A stretch of 64,000 bases of DNA from Nitrososphaerota archaeon (lineage in GTDB: Archaea > Thermoproteota > Nitrososphaeria > Nitrososphaerales > Gagatemarchaeaceae), in assembly GCA_029785195.1 (NCBI GenBank), contig JAFMAD010000001.1:248001-312000 (forward strand), written 5' to 3'. The notes under the pieces were generated by a model that saw only the letters and a program-made list of their open reading frames with translations, made no database searches and was not told the origin of the DNA. A program made the translations under genes and the position numbers. Below are positions 8,736-17,443 of this stretch, piece by piece. Numbering within the stretch: the first letter of the stretch is position 1; each line of letters opens with the position of its first letter.

Positions 8736-10548
8736 CCTTCTCCTTCCCCCCTTCGACGAACTGCTCGTGCCAGACGTGGAACGCGTAGACGTGCCAGAGG
8801 AGGGACAAGGTGCTATAGGACCCCCCAGCGGCCGGCATCAGCCTCTTCAGGGCGTCCACGTCGAAGTACTTCTTCACCGCCTGGGACCCTGACACGACCC
8901 TCCTTATCTCCTCGCCGAACTCCCCCGGCCACCACTTCACTATGTTGAGGCTGAAGCCGTGCTTCGGCTTCCTGAAGCAAAACTCCGGAAGCACCCCCGC
9001 CATGGCCCTCCGGAGCGTCATCTTCCCCTCGCCATGGCCGTAGTTGTAGCGGTAAGGGACAGGGAGCATCAGGTCGAGCAGCTGGTTGTCGAGGAGTGGG
9101 ACCCTCACCTCGAGGGAGTGGGCCATCGACGTCGCGTCCTCGACCGCGAGGAAGTCGTCAGGCAGCTTGGTCCCAAACTCAGCGGAGGTCGCCTGCTGCA
9201 CGAAGTCGGCGCCGGCGTCGCCGAAGTAAGAGCTGCGCATCCTTTCGGTCAGGCGGTCCCTGAATTCGGTTATCGGCGCGGAGAAGACGGTGTCGTCCAG
9301 AGTCCCGTACACAGGGGACACCACGGTGAGGTATGAGTGGGCCCTGTCGTTGACTTTGGCCAGAAGCGCCTTCCTCCTCCCGGTCGCGAGGGCCGACAAC
9401 ATCGAAGCGCCTGGGACCTTCATCATCTGCTGGGCCTTCCGGAAGGCGGTGAACCTCGCGGAGGTCGGGTATCCGAAGAAGAGCTCGTCCCCGCCGATCC
9501 CGCTCAGGCAGACCTTCGCGTACCTGCTGGCGAACTCGTCGATGAACCAGTAGTAGGTGTTGAGCTTCGGCTGCTCTGAGTGCCATATCATCTCCGGGTA
9601 CAGGTCCAGGGCGGCTCTGTCAGAGATGACGAGCTCATGGTGGTCCGTTCCGAAATGGTCGGCGACGCGCCGCGCGTCGGCAAGCTCGTCGTCATCGTGC
9701 CCGAAGCCGAGGCAGAAGGTCTTCAGAGCGCGCGGGTAGTGCTTCGAGGCGAAGGCGACCACCGTCGAGCTGTCCAGCCCCCCGGACAGGAAGGAGGTCA
9801 CTTCGACGTCAGAGACAAGCTGCCGCTTCACCGACTGCTCGAGAGCGTCGCGGACCGCCTCAGCGGTCGGGACCGGGCCCGCGCTCACTGCAGGGGGGCG
9901 CCAGTAGGGCGTGACGGCGCCGGTGCTGGAGTCGAAGTACGAGCCTGGCTGGACCTTGTAGACCCCGGAGAAGAGGGTGAGCTCGAACGGGACGTAGTAG
10001 AGGGACACCAGGTAGTACAACCCTTCCCTGCTCACCCCTGCTTCAACGTCAGGGTGGGCAAGGAGGCCCTTGACCTCGCTGCAGAACGCGAAGTCCCCCG
10101 TCCGCGTCTTGGTGTAGTAGAGCGGCTTCACCCCGACGCGGTCCCTCGCGAGGACCAGCCTCCTTTCCTTGACGTCCCATAGGGCAACGGCGAAGATCCC
10201 GTCCAGCATGGCGAACACCCCCGTCCCGTACTCTTCGAAGCCGTGGAGTATCGCCTCCGTGTCGGACCTCGTCCTGAAGCGGTGGCCCTTCGCCTCCAGG
10301 ACCGCCCTCATCTCGGCGAAGTTGTAGATTTCGCCGTTGAAGACTATGGAGAGGGACTCGTCCTCGTTGAAGATCGGCTGGTGACCGCCCTCGACGTCGA
10401 TTATGCTCAGGCGGTTCGAGAAGATCGCGACTCCTCGGTCTACGTACTCGCCGTAATCGTCCGGACCACGGTGCTTCGTAAGGGCGGACATGGCCCTGAG
10501 GAGCTCCTTCGTGGCCTGTCCCCCTACGCACCCGCCTATGCCGCACAA
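8704..10548 (-). CDS. asnB: Glutamine-hydrolysing asparagine synthase-family amidotransferase (AsnB-like)
   Basis: This 614-aa protein starts MCGIGG, so Cys2 is the class II glutaminase nucleophile after Met removal. It continues with the N-terminal glutamine amidotransferase domain (SDTEAILHGFEEYG) and a C-terminal synthetase domain with the SFLSGGLDSS pyrophosphate loop and SGIGGDELFFGYP. It could make asparagine. However, AsnB homologues inside polysaccharide clusters often amidate uronic acids, and its position next to a nucleotide-sugar dehydrogenase supports that reading. The sequence alone cannot decide between them. Confidence 0.9.
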   Translation of the reverse strand: MCGIGGCVGGQATKELLRAMSALTKHRGPDDYGEYVDRGVAIFSNRLSIIDVEGGHQPIFNEDESLSIVFNGEIYNFAEMRAVLEAKGHRFRTRSDTEAILHGFEEYGTGVFAMLDGIFAVALWDVKERRLVLARDRVGVKPLYYTKTRTGDFAFCSEVKGLLAHPDVEAGVSREGLYYLVSLYYVPFELTLFSGVYKVQPGSYFDSSTGAVTPYWRPPAVSAGPVPTAEAVRDALEQSVKRQLVSDVEVTSFLSGGLDSSTVVAFASKHYPRALKTFCLGFGHDDDELADARRVADHFGTDHHELVISDRAALDLYPEMIWHSEQPKLNTYYWFIDEFASRYAKVCLSGIGGDELFFGYPTSARFTAFRKAQQMMKVPGASMLSALATGRRKALLAKVNDRAHSYLTVVSPVYGTLDDTVFSAPITEFRDRLTERMRSSYFGDAGADFVQQATSAEFGTKLPDDFLAVEDATSMAHSLEVRVPLLDNQLLDLMLPVPYRYNYGHGEGKMTLRRAMAGVLPEFCFRKPKHGFSLNIVKWWPGEFGEEIRRVVSGSQAVKKYFDVDALKRLMPAAGGSYSTLSLLWHVYAFHVWHEQFVEGGKEKVRAAARGLAV

Positions 10549-10681
10549 AGGAAAGACCTTGCGAGCCGTGCTTCAGGAGTACTAAAGGATGAGCAGAAGA
10601 AGCGCCCCGACGAAGACGCGGAGCGACAATCAGCTTAAAACTCGGCCCGAGCATCTGGCCGGGAAGCATGAGAAAGGCGGC

Positions 10682-11578
10682 ATGGGCCAAGGCGAACAGG
10701 TCGCTTCCGTGGAGGCGCAGGGGTGCAGCCGCCCCGGGACCGTGGCCGCCCATCCCCCCGGTCGACGGAGCGCGGCCCTCCGCCCGGCCAGGCGGGCGCC
10801 CGAATTGAGGATCGACGTCTGCGTCCCCTCGCTGAGGCCGCTGCCGGGCGAGTTTACGCGCCACCTGGAAGAGGTCATCCCTGTCAACAGGATTGTGGTT
10901 GACTCCACGAAGGGGCGGGGGCGGTCGAGGCAGAAGCTCGTGGACCAGGTCGAGACCGAGTTCTTCGCCTTCATCGACACCGACGTCATCCTGATGCCGA
11001 ACTGGTTCGGTGACGTCACCTCCGCGATGACTGACAGGACAGGGGCGGTTGAAGGGAGGCAGTCCGCCGACACCGGGAACAGGGATGCAGACCATGTCCT
11101 TTCCGCGATGGGCTCGCTCAACAGGGCGCTAGGGAGGGAGGGGCCCCTCGACACCATAGACAGGGCGTTCACAGGGGCGACCCTGGTCCGGACAGCCGCA
11201 GTGCGGGGGATCAGGTTCCCCAACATACACTACTACGAAGACGAGTACATGCGCCTGTACATAGAGAAGAACGGGTACAAGTGGATAAGGACGCCAGGGG
11301 AGAACTACGTGCACAGGCTGTCCGGGCGGGACATGGCGGCCGAGACGTACGAGAGCGCGAAGTGCGGATACCTGCTGGGGCTGCTCACCCCAGCCGACCA
11401 GCTCAAAAGGCTCCTCCTCCAGGAGCCGTTCAAGGCCGCCTATATCCTCGCCAGGTCCGGAGACGTCGCGGCCGCCAGGCAGCTCATGAAGCGGAGGATA
11501 GATTCGACCAGGGGCGTCCTGCACGCCTACGTGCAGCACCTCAGCCTTGACGGCGCAGGATACGCCACCGAGAGCTAG
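10682..11578 (+). CDS. GT-A-like glycosyltransferase paralogue 1
   Basis: This roughly 298-aa protein has a disordered, basic N-terminal stretch of about 40 residues, then a GT-A-like core: RIDVCVPSLRP, GRGRSRQKLVDQVETEFFAFIDTDV (read as two adjacent blocks; the IDTD forms a DxD-type metal site), TLVRTAAVRGIRFP and YEDEYMRLYIEKNGYKW. It is clearly homologous to the protein at 15545-16459, sharing VCxPxL, the R-rich helix, VRxAAVRGIR and the ED-Y-RLY block. ATG 10682 is preferred; the frame is open from 10589. It is likely to transfer a sugar in the same pathway as its neighbours. Confidence 0.72.
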   Translation: MGQGEQVASVEAQGCSRPGTVAAHPPGRRSAALRPARRAPELRIDVCVPSLRPLPGEFTRHLEEVIPVNRIVVDSTKGRGRSRQKLVDQVETEFFAFIDTDVILMPNWFGDVTSAMTDRTGAVEGRQSADTGNRDADHVLSAMGSLNRALGREGPLDTIDRAFTGATLVRTAAVRGIRFPNIHYYEDEYMRLYIEKNGYKWIRTPGENYVHRLSGRDMAAETYESAKCGYLLGLLTPADQLKRLLLQEPFKAAYILARSGDVAAARQLMKRRIDSTRGVLHAYVQHLSLDGAGYATES

Positions 11579-11653
11579 CGAAGGCCCACCTCGGCCGGGG
11601 CCGCCGCTCGGGACGCGCCTGGCTGGAGACCCGGCGGCGGGCCAGAAGAAACG

Positions 11654-11661
11654 TTTCTAAA
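11654..11661 (+). promoter_or_regulatory. Promoter element of sulfotransferase 1
   Basis: TTTCTAAA sits in the block AACGTTTCTAAAG, 27-34 nt before the in-frame GTG at 11688. A near copy (AACGTTTTCAAAG) precedes sulfotransferase 2. Confidence 0.5.
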
Positions 11662-11666
11662 GCGTC

Positions 11667-12659
11667 GTGCCAACTCGTGCCACTGCCGTGACCGGAGCCG
11701 CCTCGGACTGGAAGCCCAACCTGTTCGTCCCAGGCTTCCCGAAGTGTGGCACGACCGCGCTATGCGACTACCTGAAGCAGAACCCCGAGGTGTACGTGAT
11801 GAGCCCGAAGGAGCCGAACACTCTGGTAGAAGGCGAGAGGATGCCCCGGTGGGGGCCGAGACAGGTCAGACTGATGCGGCCGTATTATCCGATCCTGGAC
11901 TTCAAAGCGTACAAGAGGCAGTTCGAACGGCACCGGGACGTCCGATACAGGGCCGAAGGGTCCCAGAACTACATCTTCCCCCCTCGGTTTCCGGCGAAGC
12001 TGAAGAGCTTCTCCCCCGACGCGAAGCTCCTCTTCATGATACGGGAGCAGAAGAGCAGGCTCGTCAGCATGTACTACTTCCTCTACACAGAGCATGGAGA
12101 ACCGGACTTCATCAGGTGGGCGAGCGAACGCCTTGAGCCGGAGGTCGACAAGTTTCTCTTTCGGAGGAAGCTCGCTAGCTTCCACGCCCTCTTCGGAGAC
12201 GCCATGAGGGTGATCCGAAACGAGGCACTGGAGCGGTCCCCTCAACCGACGATGGACGAGGTGTTCGAGTTCCTTGGCGTAGCCAAGGTCAAGGTGGACA
12301 GGGTCAGCTCGAAGGTGGGGGAGCTGAAGTCGCTGAGTCCGACGCAGAGGGCCGCTCGGTCGAAGCGCGCCCGGTTCGTCCGGGACGTCCGCCTGCCTGC
12401 CACCTACCTTTGGAACGTCGCCGACCCTGGACGGAGCTCTCCGGCTCTGAACCGCCTTTTCCAGCTACACCCGCTGAGGAGGATGATGAGAGGGGAGAGC
12501 GAGCAGAGGAGCAACCCTGTAGCCCGCCGAGTCGACGGGCTCCCTGAAGAGGGCAAGATCCCGCCGGGGCTGGCGGAGAAGCTCGACGAAGACTACGCCG
12601 AGACCGTCGGATTCTGCAGGGACAGGCACCTGCTCTTGGCGGACGGCGGTCGCGACTGA
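11667..12659 (+). CDS. Sulfotransferase family protein 1 (PAPS-dependent)
   Basis: This protein of up to 330 aa should transfer sulfate from PAPS to a sugar hydroxyl. The 5'-phosphosulfate-binding loop is FPKCGTTALCDYL just after the start. The 3'-phosphate region probably lies in AKLLFMIREQKSRLVSMYY, and EVFEFLGV is the usual late sulfotransferase helix. The frame begins at GTG 11667, but promoter spacing favours GTG 11688 (323 aa). It is followed 200 nt later by a second, diverged copy. Bases 11705-11826 are identical to 12871-12992 of that copy, while the remainder differs extensively. Confidence 0.85.
   Translation: MPTRATAVTGAASDWKPNLFVPGFPKCGTTALCDYLKQNPEVYVMSPKEPNTLVEGERMPRWGPRQVRLMRPYYPILDFKAYKRQFERHRDVRYRAEGSQNYIFPPRFPAKLKSFSPDAKLLFMIREQKSRLVSMYYFLYTEHGEPDFIRWASERLEPEVDKFLFRRKLASFHALFGDAMRVIRNEALERSPQPTMDEVFEFLGVAKVKVDRVSSKVGELKSLSPTQRAARSKRARFVRDVRLPATYLWNVADPGRSSPALNRLFQLHPLRRMMRGESEQRSNPVARRVDGLPEEGKIPPGLAEKLDEDYAETVGFCRDRHLLLADGGRD
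11705..11826 (+). repeat. 122-nt perfect direct repeat, copy 1 (sulfotransferase PAPS-binding segment)
   Basis: This block is base-for-base identical to 12871-12992 (offset 1166). It encodes DWKPNLFVPGFPKCGTTALC and the next 20 residues. Identity ends abruptly on both sides. Confidence 0.95.
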
Positions 12660-12807
12660 AGGGGCTGGAAGGCAGACGAGCGCCTCTTGGCGGAGCCGGG
12701 GGTTTAGGGGAGCGGATGAAGGGCCCGCCCGCCGGAGCCTTCGATTCACGCAGCGGTACGACTGAGGGCGCCGGCCAGAGACGCCGCATGCGCAGAGCCG
12801 GAAAACG

Positions 12808-12815
12808 TTTTCAAA
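12808..12815 (+). promoter_or_regulatory. Promoter element of sulfotransferase 2
   Basis: TTTTCAAA within AACGTTTTCAAAG resembles the box at 11654. ATG 12863 is about 50 nt downstream. A GTG at 12830 in the same frame opens a 9-codon reading frame that stops 2 codons before that ATG. Confidence 0.4.
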
Positions 12816-12862
12816 GGCGTGGCGCCATCGTGCCTGCTGGATTGAACAGGAGCGCCTGAGAG

Positions 12863-13816
12863 ATGGGCCAGGACTGGAAGCCCAACCTGTTCGTCCCAGG
12901 CTTCCCGAAGTGTGGCACGACCGCGCTATGCGACTACCTGAAGCAGAACCCCGAGGTGTACGTGATGAGCCCGAAGGAGCCGAACACTCTGGCGATAGGC
13001 ATCGACCTCCCGGCATGGGCCAGGGACCACCATCAGCTGAAGAGGCCGTACTTCACCTACCTTGACATGGACCAGTACCGCGGGCAGCTCGAAAGGAGGG
13101 GAGGGTTCAGATTCCGGGTCGACGGGAGCCAATCATACATATGGCCCCCTGAGTTCCCGCAGCGGCTTTGGCGGTTCGCTCCAGGGGCGAAGCTCCTGTT
13201 CATGATAAGGGAGCAGAAGGAAAGGCTGCTGAGTCTCTACTTTCATGGCTTCACCTATCACCTTGAAGCGGACTTCGGCCGCTGGATAGAAAGGAGGTTC
13301 AGGCCGCAGGCCCGCCCCTTCTTCTTCAAGGAGATGCTGACTTCTTACCATCAGCTGTTCGGAGACGCCGTGAGGGTGGTGGACAACGGGTCCCTTTCGG
13401 ACCGTCCGACTCAGGTGATGCGCGAAGTGTTCGAGTTCCTCGGCGTGGGGGAGGCGGAGGTCGAGCCGCTGCGCTCGAACATGGGGAAGCTGAAGTCACT
13501 AGACGAGGGAGAGCGGAGGACCGCAGCGCCATATCTCAGGCTCACCAGGACGGTGATGGCCCCGGCCAAGTACTTCCTCAACTTGGCGGATCCTGAGGGG
13601 AAGGCGCCGCTCCGGAAAGCCCTCGGGGAGCTCAACCCGCTGAGGAGGATTGGAGGATACCAGACGAGCCCAGGGAAGGCGAGGGGACCTGCGACAGGCG
13701 GCGCAGCGGCGACGGGGAAAATCCCGGCGGACCTTGCTTCCCAGCTGGACGACGACTACGCAGCCACCCTGGAGTACTGCAGGGCGGAACACCTCTTGTT
13801 GGGAGCCGGCGGGTGA
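12863..13816 (+). CDS. Sulfotransferase family protein 2 (PAPS-dependent)
   Basis: This 317-aa paralogue of the preceding gene keeps the same FPKCGTTALCDYL loop, AKLLFMIREQKERLLSLYF and EVFEFLGV. Outside the identical first 40 codons, the two proteins align at perhaps 40-50 percent by eye, with different residues in the central acceptor region (FRVDGSQSYIWPPEFP against YRAEGSQNYIFPPRFP). The two enzymes probably sulfate different positions or acceptors. The C-terminal 40 residues are Gly/Ala-rich before a conserved LDDDYAATLEYCRAEHLLL end that matches LDEDYAETVGFCRDRHLLL of copy 1. Confidence 0.85.
   Translation: MGQDWKPNLFVPGFPKCGTTALCDYLKQNPEVYVMSPKEPNTLAIGIDLPAWARDHHQLKRPYFTYLDMDQYRGQLERRGGFRFRVDGSQSYIWPPEFPQRLWRFAPGAKLLFMIREQKERLLSLYFHGFTYHLEADFGRWIERRFRPQARPFFFKEMLTSYHQLFGDAVRVVDNGSLSDRPTQVMREVFEFLGVGEAEVEPLRSNMGKLKSLDEGERRTAAPYLRLTRTVMAPAKYFLNLADPEGKAPLRKALGELNPLRRIGGYQTSPGKARGPATGGAAATGKIPADLASQLDDDYAATLEYCRAEHLLLGAGG
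12871..12992 (+). repeat. 122-nt perfect direct repeat, copy 2
   Basis: See copy 1 at 11705-11826. The first mismatches flanking the block are C/A before it and T/C after it. Confidence 0.95.
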
Positions 13817-13879
13817 GCGCTCGCTCCGAGCCGGGCGGCTCGACCGCGGGACGGGTGGTTCGGCCCGGATGCGCTCGGG

Positions 13880-15367
13880 CTAACTGTAGACGATTCGTGG
13901 GATCCTCGCTATGCGCTCTCGGGAACGCTTGTCCACAGAAGCGAGGAGGCCGAAATAGGCGCACATCCCCAGAGCCACCAGCAAGATGAGCCTGAACCCA
14001 TAGTCGATGGTCGGCATCCCGGCGGCCAGGAAGTATGGGACGGCCAGTCTGATCACGACGGCCATGAAGACGGCCGACCCCGAGTAGTAGACCAGAGGCT
14101 TCATCGTGCCTGCGAAGGGCGCCAGGCCAAGTCTTCTGAGCTTGATGGACGCGAAAGCCGCGAGAAGGACGAGCTGATCCAGCGCCCACAGCGTTATGAT
14201 GAACGGGTACGAGTATCCCAACCCTCCCCCCACGTATACTATAGCCACCACGCTCGCGATATAGGAGACGCCGTACACCAAGTTGACCGACGGGACGAAG
14301 AAGAGCGACCCCCTCAGAAGGTTCCTGTGCCTGTTCCCCTCAGCTATGTCCGAGGTGTCCTTGCCCATGAGGGAGTAGTCCAGGAGTATGAAGATTGCGT
14401 TCGCCAGGGCCCCGAAGGCGAGGAGAACGAGCGGGACCGAGGTCACGACGTACTGCTTGGAGAGAAGATACAGGAAATCTGGAGAGAGCGCCGCGACCCC
14501 GACAGCCATAGGGACGCCGACCATCATCATCAGGTCGAACAGGGACCCGATCATACGCTCCCCACCCCCCCGGAGGAGCATCGGGTAGAGGGCATAGGAG
14601 AGGTATCGCGAGTACCCGACCATCGAAGCTATGACGAACGCTGCCTGGAAGTATCCCGTGAGCACGTACCCCCCGGTCACAAGGAACACCGCGTATGTGT
14701 CGGCTAGCGTGACTATCGCGGGGACGGAGTCGAACAGCGGGAGCCACGCGCTCTTGAGCCACATCTTGAGCTGGCCGAAGGAGAACGACCCCTCGAACGT
14801 CCCCCTGGCGAAGTAGGTCCCCAGCCCTGCCTGGACTACGTTGGAGAGGGACAACGAAAGCAGCACCCCGGGGAGGCCCCAGCCGAGGACGAAGATCAGG
14901 AGGTATCCGACCGCGAGCTTCGACGCCTCGGTGGAGAGGAGGGTGTATGCGGTCGCCTGCGGCCTGTGGACCGAGAGTATGGCGTTCGCGGTCCGGTACC
15001 AGTACGCCACCGGGACCAAGGCCAGGGCCGAGAAGAAGAGCGAGGCGCTCGACGCGATCGCGCTCCCTCCCGCAAGGGCGAAGAGGGCGAAGACAGCGCA
15101 CCCGCCGAGCGACAGGTAGAGATTGCCCACTATCGCGGTCTTCCCGAACTTCCCGCCTCTTCCGGTATCCCGCGGTATCCAGTAGCTTATCACCGAGACC
15201 GGGTACCCCGCGAAGGCGACGACGTCTGTGACGACCTCCAAGAGGCCGAACTGCGAAGTCGTCAGGCGGTGCGTCACCATCGTTGTGAACACGAGGCCGG
15301 TGACTATGCTGATCATCCACGCCCCGAAGACGACAGCCCCGGTGCGGCGTGGAGCTATCCCTGCCAC
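13880..15367 (-). CDS. Wzx-type polysaccharide flippase (MOP superfamily)
   Basis: This 495-aa integral membrane protein is composed of about 12-14 hydrophobic segments. The N-terminus (GAVVFGAWMISIVTGLVFTT, then HRLTTSQFGLLEV) has the look of Wzx/RfbX oligosaccharide flippases, in which the first helix is followed by a loop naming the 'lg..eyG' region. It should move lipid-linked glycan units across the cytoplasmic membrane. It lies between the sulfotransferases and the second GT-A-like gene, on the opposite strand, consistent with the cluster's role in surface glycan assembly. Confidence 0.85.
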   Translation of the reverse strand: MAGIAPRRTGAVVFGAWMISIVTGLVFTTMVTHRLTTSQFGLLEVVTDVVAFAGYPVSVISYWIPRDTGRGGKFGKTAIVGNLYLSLGGCAVFALFALAGGSAIASSASLFFSALALVPVAYWYRTANAILSVHRPQATAYTLLSTEASKLAVGYLLIFVLGWGLPGVLLSLSLSNVVQAGLGTYFARGTFEGSFSFGQLKMWLKSAWLPLFDSVPAIVTLADTYAVFLVTGGYVLTGYFQAAFVIASMVGYSRYLSYALYPMLLRGGGERMIGSLFDLMMMVGVPMAVGVAALSPDFLYLLSKQYVVTSVPLVLLAFGALANAIFILLDYSLMGKDTSDIAEGNRHRNLLRGSLFFVPSVNLVYGVSYIASVVAIVYVGGGLGYSYPFIITLWALDQLVLLAAFASIKLRRLGLAPFAGTMKPLVYYSGSAVFMAVVIRLAVPYFLAAGMPTIDYGFRLILLVALGMCAYFGLLASVDKRSRERIARIPRIVYS

Positions 15368-15544
15368 TATGGCCCTGACACCCTGGCAGGCCTGGAGCTT
15401 CCGGGCGCCAACCCTCCGTCCCTCCTACGTGACCGCTATTTTCCTTTCCTGATGCCGCCGGTCATGGGCCTTGACAGAGCCGTGCGGGGGGTCGTGCCTC
15501 TCCTGGAATCAGGAGAGGACCACTCAAGGCCCCGGCACCCAACA

Positions 15545-16459
15545 ATGGTTATGAATGTCGGCGTCTGCTCTTTGACGGCTTTGGAACGCTCTTCAGACGG
15601 GGCGCCCCTGGGGTCGCTTGGTTCATCACGAGACGTGTCGCCCGCCCGTGCCACCCCTGCGGCGCCACCGATGACGCCGTTGGCCCCGCCGAGCCGGAGG
15701 GCGCTGCGCCTTGCCGAGCCGGCCAGGAGGAGCGTCCCGGCCCCTTCCCCTCAGGTCCCGGGAGCCCCTGAAGAGAAGGAGGCGCGGGAAGTCCTTGACG
15801 TGTGCATCCCCACTCTCCATGGCGCCTCCGTGAGGCTGATGGAAGACATCAGGCGCTTCTTCCCGGGGAGCCGCGTGCTCACAGAGGTGGGACGACCGAG
15901 GTGGGCGGCACGGCAAGCTCTCATAGACAGGGTGGAGTCGGACTGGTTCGTTTTCACTGACGACGACAACAGGCTCACGCGGGGGATAATGGAAGACGCG
16001 TCAGCGCTGATGAAAGACGGCAGGGTAGGCGCGGTCACCTTCCACGGCAAGGATCTAGACCCGAGGTGGCCCTCGTACGGGCAAGGCCCTATGGGGCTCA
16101 CCCTGATACGGGTCGCAGCCGTGAGGGGGATCCGCATCCCCCCGATGATTTCTGGCGAGGACAGCTACATCCGCCTGTACGTCGGCAAGATGGGCTACAG
16201 ATGGATGGAGCTGCCGGGCCCCTACTATGAACACCACCGCCTGAGGACTTTCAGAGACGGCTACGAGCGCGGGTTCTGGGGGTACGCCATCGGGAGCGTA
16301 AGGCTCAGGACCGAGATACCTTACATCTTGTTTCTCTGGCCACTGAGGGTCCTCAAGGACCGCCCCCGCTACTTCTTCTTCTGCATGGCGAGGAGGCTGA
16401 ACATAATACGCGGGGCGGTCCACGCGCGGCTGGTCGGCGTAGCAGAGAGGGTCCGTTGA
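15545..16459 (+). CDS. GT-A-like glycosyltransferase paralogue 2 with Pro/Ala-rich N-terminus
   Basis: This roughly 304-aa protein is open in frame from 14966, but the antisense part overlaps the flippase gene and is not credible. A TATA-like GGTTATGAA near 15548 makes TTG 15572 or 15581 good alternative starts to ATG 15545. An N-terminal linker of about 70 residues is rich in Pro, Ala and Arg. The core has LDVCIPTLHG, RWAARQALIDRVESDWFVF, TDDDNRL (DxD-type), LIRVAAVRGIRIP and GEDSYIRLYVGKMGYRWME. It is homologous to the protein at 10682-11578. Its stop overlaps the TTG start of the deacetylase gene (TTGA). Confidence 0.7.
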   Translation: MVMNVGVCSLTALERSSDGAPLGSLGSSRDVSPARATPAAPPMTPLAPPSRRALRLAEPARRSVPAPSPQVPGAPEEKEAREVLDVCIPTLHGASVRLMEDIRRFFPGSRVLTEVGRPRWAARQALIDRVESDWFVFTDDDNRLTRGIMEDASALMKDGRVGAVTFHGKDLDPRWPSYGQGPMGLTLIRVAAVRGIRIPPMISGEDSYIRLYVGKMGYRWMELPGPYYEHHRLRTFRDGYERGFWGYAIGSVRLRTEIPYILFLWPLRVLKDRPRYFFFCMARRLNIIRGAVHARLVGVAERVR

Positions 16460-17205
16460 TAGCACGCATCAGAAACGGCCTGGCTATGCTCTCTCCTGCC
16501 CTCGGCTACGGGCTCGACATCGAGAGGGGGGGAACCACCGCCTTCCTAATCACGGTAGACTATGACACTGCCCAGAAGGCAGACTCGGAGGAAGCCCACA
16601 TAGAAGGTGCCCGCCTGATTCTCGACCTTTCGAGGAGGTTCGAGGTTCCCGTGACGTGGGCGGTGTGCGGAGAGAGGGCAGACCGCGACATCTCTCTCTT
16701 CGAGGAGGTCAAGGCGAGCCTCGGAGAACTTGCGTACCACACCTATTCGCATCGTCTGATACCCCAGATGAGCTCAGAGGAGCTGCAGGAGGACCACCGG
16801 AGATGGGTCGCGCTCGTCGGGAGGAGCCCGACGTCGCTGGTCTTTCCGCACAACGAGGAAGGCATGTTCCCTGAGCTCGTCAGGCTCGGTTTCAAGGCGT
16901 TCCGACCTCGGGCTCATAGGGTGGGGATCCCCTACGCGAGCCAGGGGATGGTGGCGGTCCCCCCGGTGACCGCGTTCGGGCCCGACACGGACTACCGGGT
17001 GCTCCTCTCCTATGTGGGGCTCTGCAGAAGATACGGTGCGGTCGCCCATTTCTGGACGCACCCCTGCAACGCGAAGCGAGCTCAGGCCGAACCGCTCTTC
17101 CGCGCCGCGGCGGACTTCGAAAGGAAGACCCTGAGCCAGTTCGCTCTCGAAACCCAGGACCGCCTCGAAGCGAGGAGCGACGGGGTCGCGCGCCTCGGGG
17201 GGTAG
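16456..17205 (+). CDS. NodB-type polysaccharide deacetylase
   Basis: This 249-aa protein has a distorted TIM-barrel carbohydrate esterase 4 core. FLITVDYDTAQ carries the first catalytic/metal Asp pair (motif 1), GELAYHTYSHRL gives the HxxxH motif 2, and FPHNEEG and FRPRAHRVG provide later motifs. It would remove N- or O-acetyl groups from the glycan made by the cluster. There is no signal peptide, so it likely acts in the cytoplasm or on the inner face. The TTG start overlaps the preceding TGA by 3 nt, indicating co-translation with the glycosyltransferase-like gene. Confidence 0.83.
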   Translation: MIARIRNGLAMLSPALGYGLDIERGGTTAFLITVDYDTAQKADSEEAHIEGARLILDLSRRFEVPVTWAVCGERADRDISLFEEVKASLGELAYHTYSHRLIPQMSSEELQEDHRRWVALVGRSPTSLVFPHNEEGMFPELVRLGFKAFRPRAHRVGIPYASQGMVAVPPVTAFGPDTDYRVLLSYVGLCRRYGAVAHFWTHPCNAKRAQAEPLFRAAADFERKTLSQFALETQDRLEARSDGVARLGG

Positions 17206-17443
17206 GCGCGCTCGGTCGCAGAGGGGGCGTGCTAGTCCGCGGGACGATGACGTCTGGATGCGGGACAGGCGGCGCGTACGAGTTTCGGCAGGAACTACCT
17301 CTGCCTACGTCGGGTCGGTCCGCCTGCGTCCGGGGGGCGAGGATCGCCCAAGGCTATCCATGACAGCGCTCATATGAAACGAACACAGAGAAGAGGCTAC
17401 TGCCAGAAAGCGGAGGGTGCCCGCCGTGTCGGGGGTCTCTTGT

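Noticed and set aside
14966-15544. Upstream part of the second GT-A-like frame as coding sequence
   Set aside because: It overlaps the flippase gene on the other strand and is charged low-complexity sequence. A promoter-like box near 15548 favours a later start.
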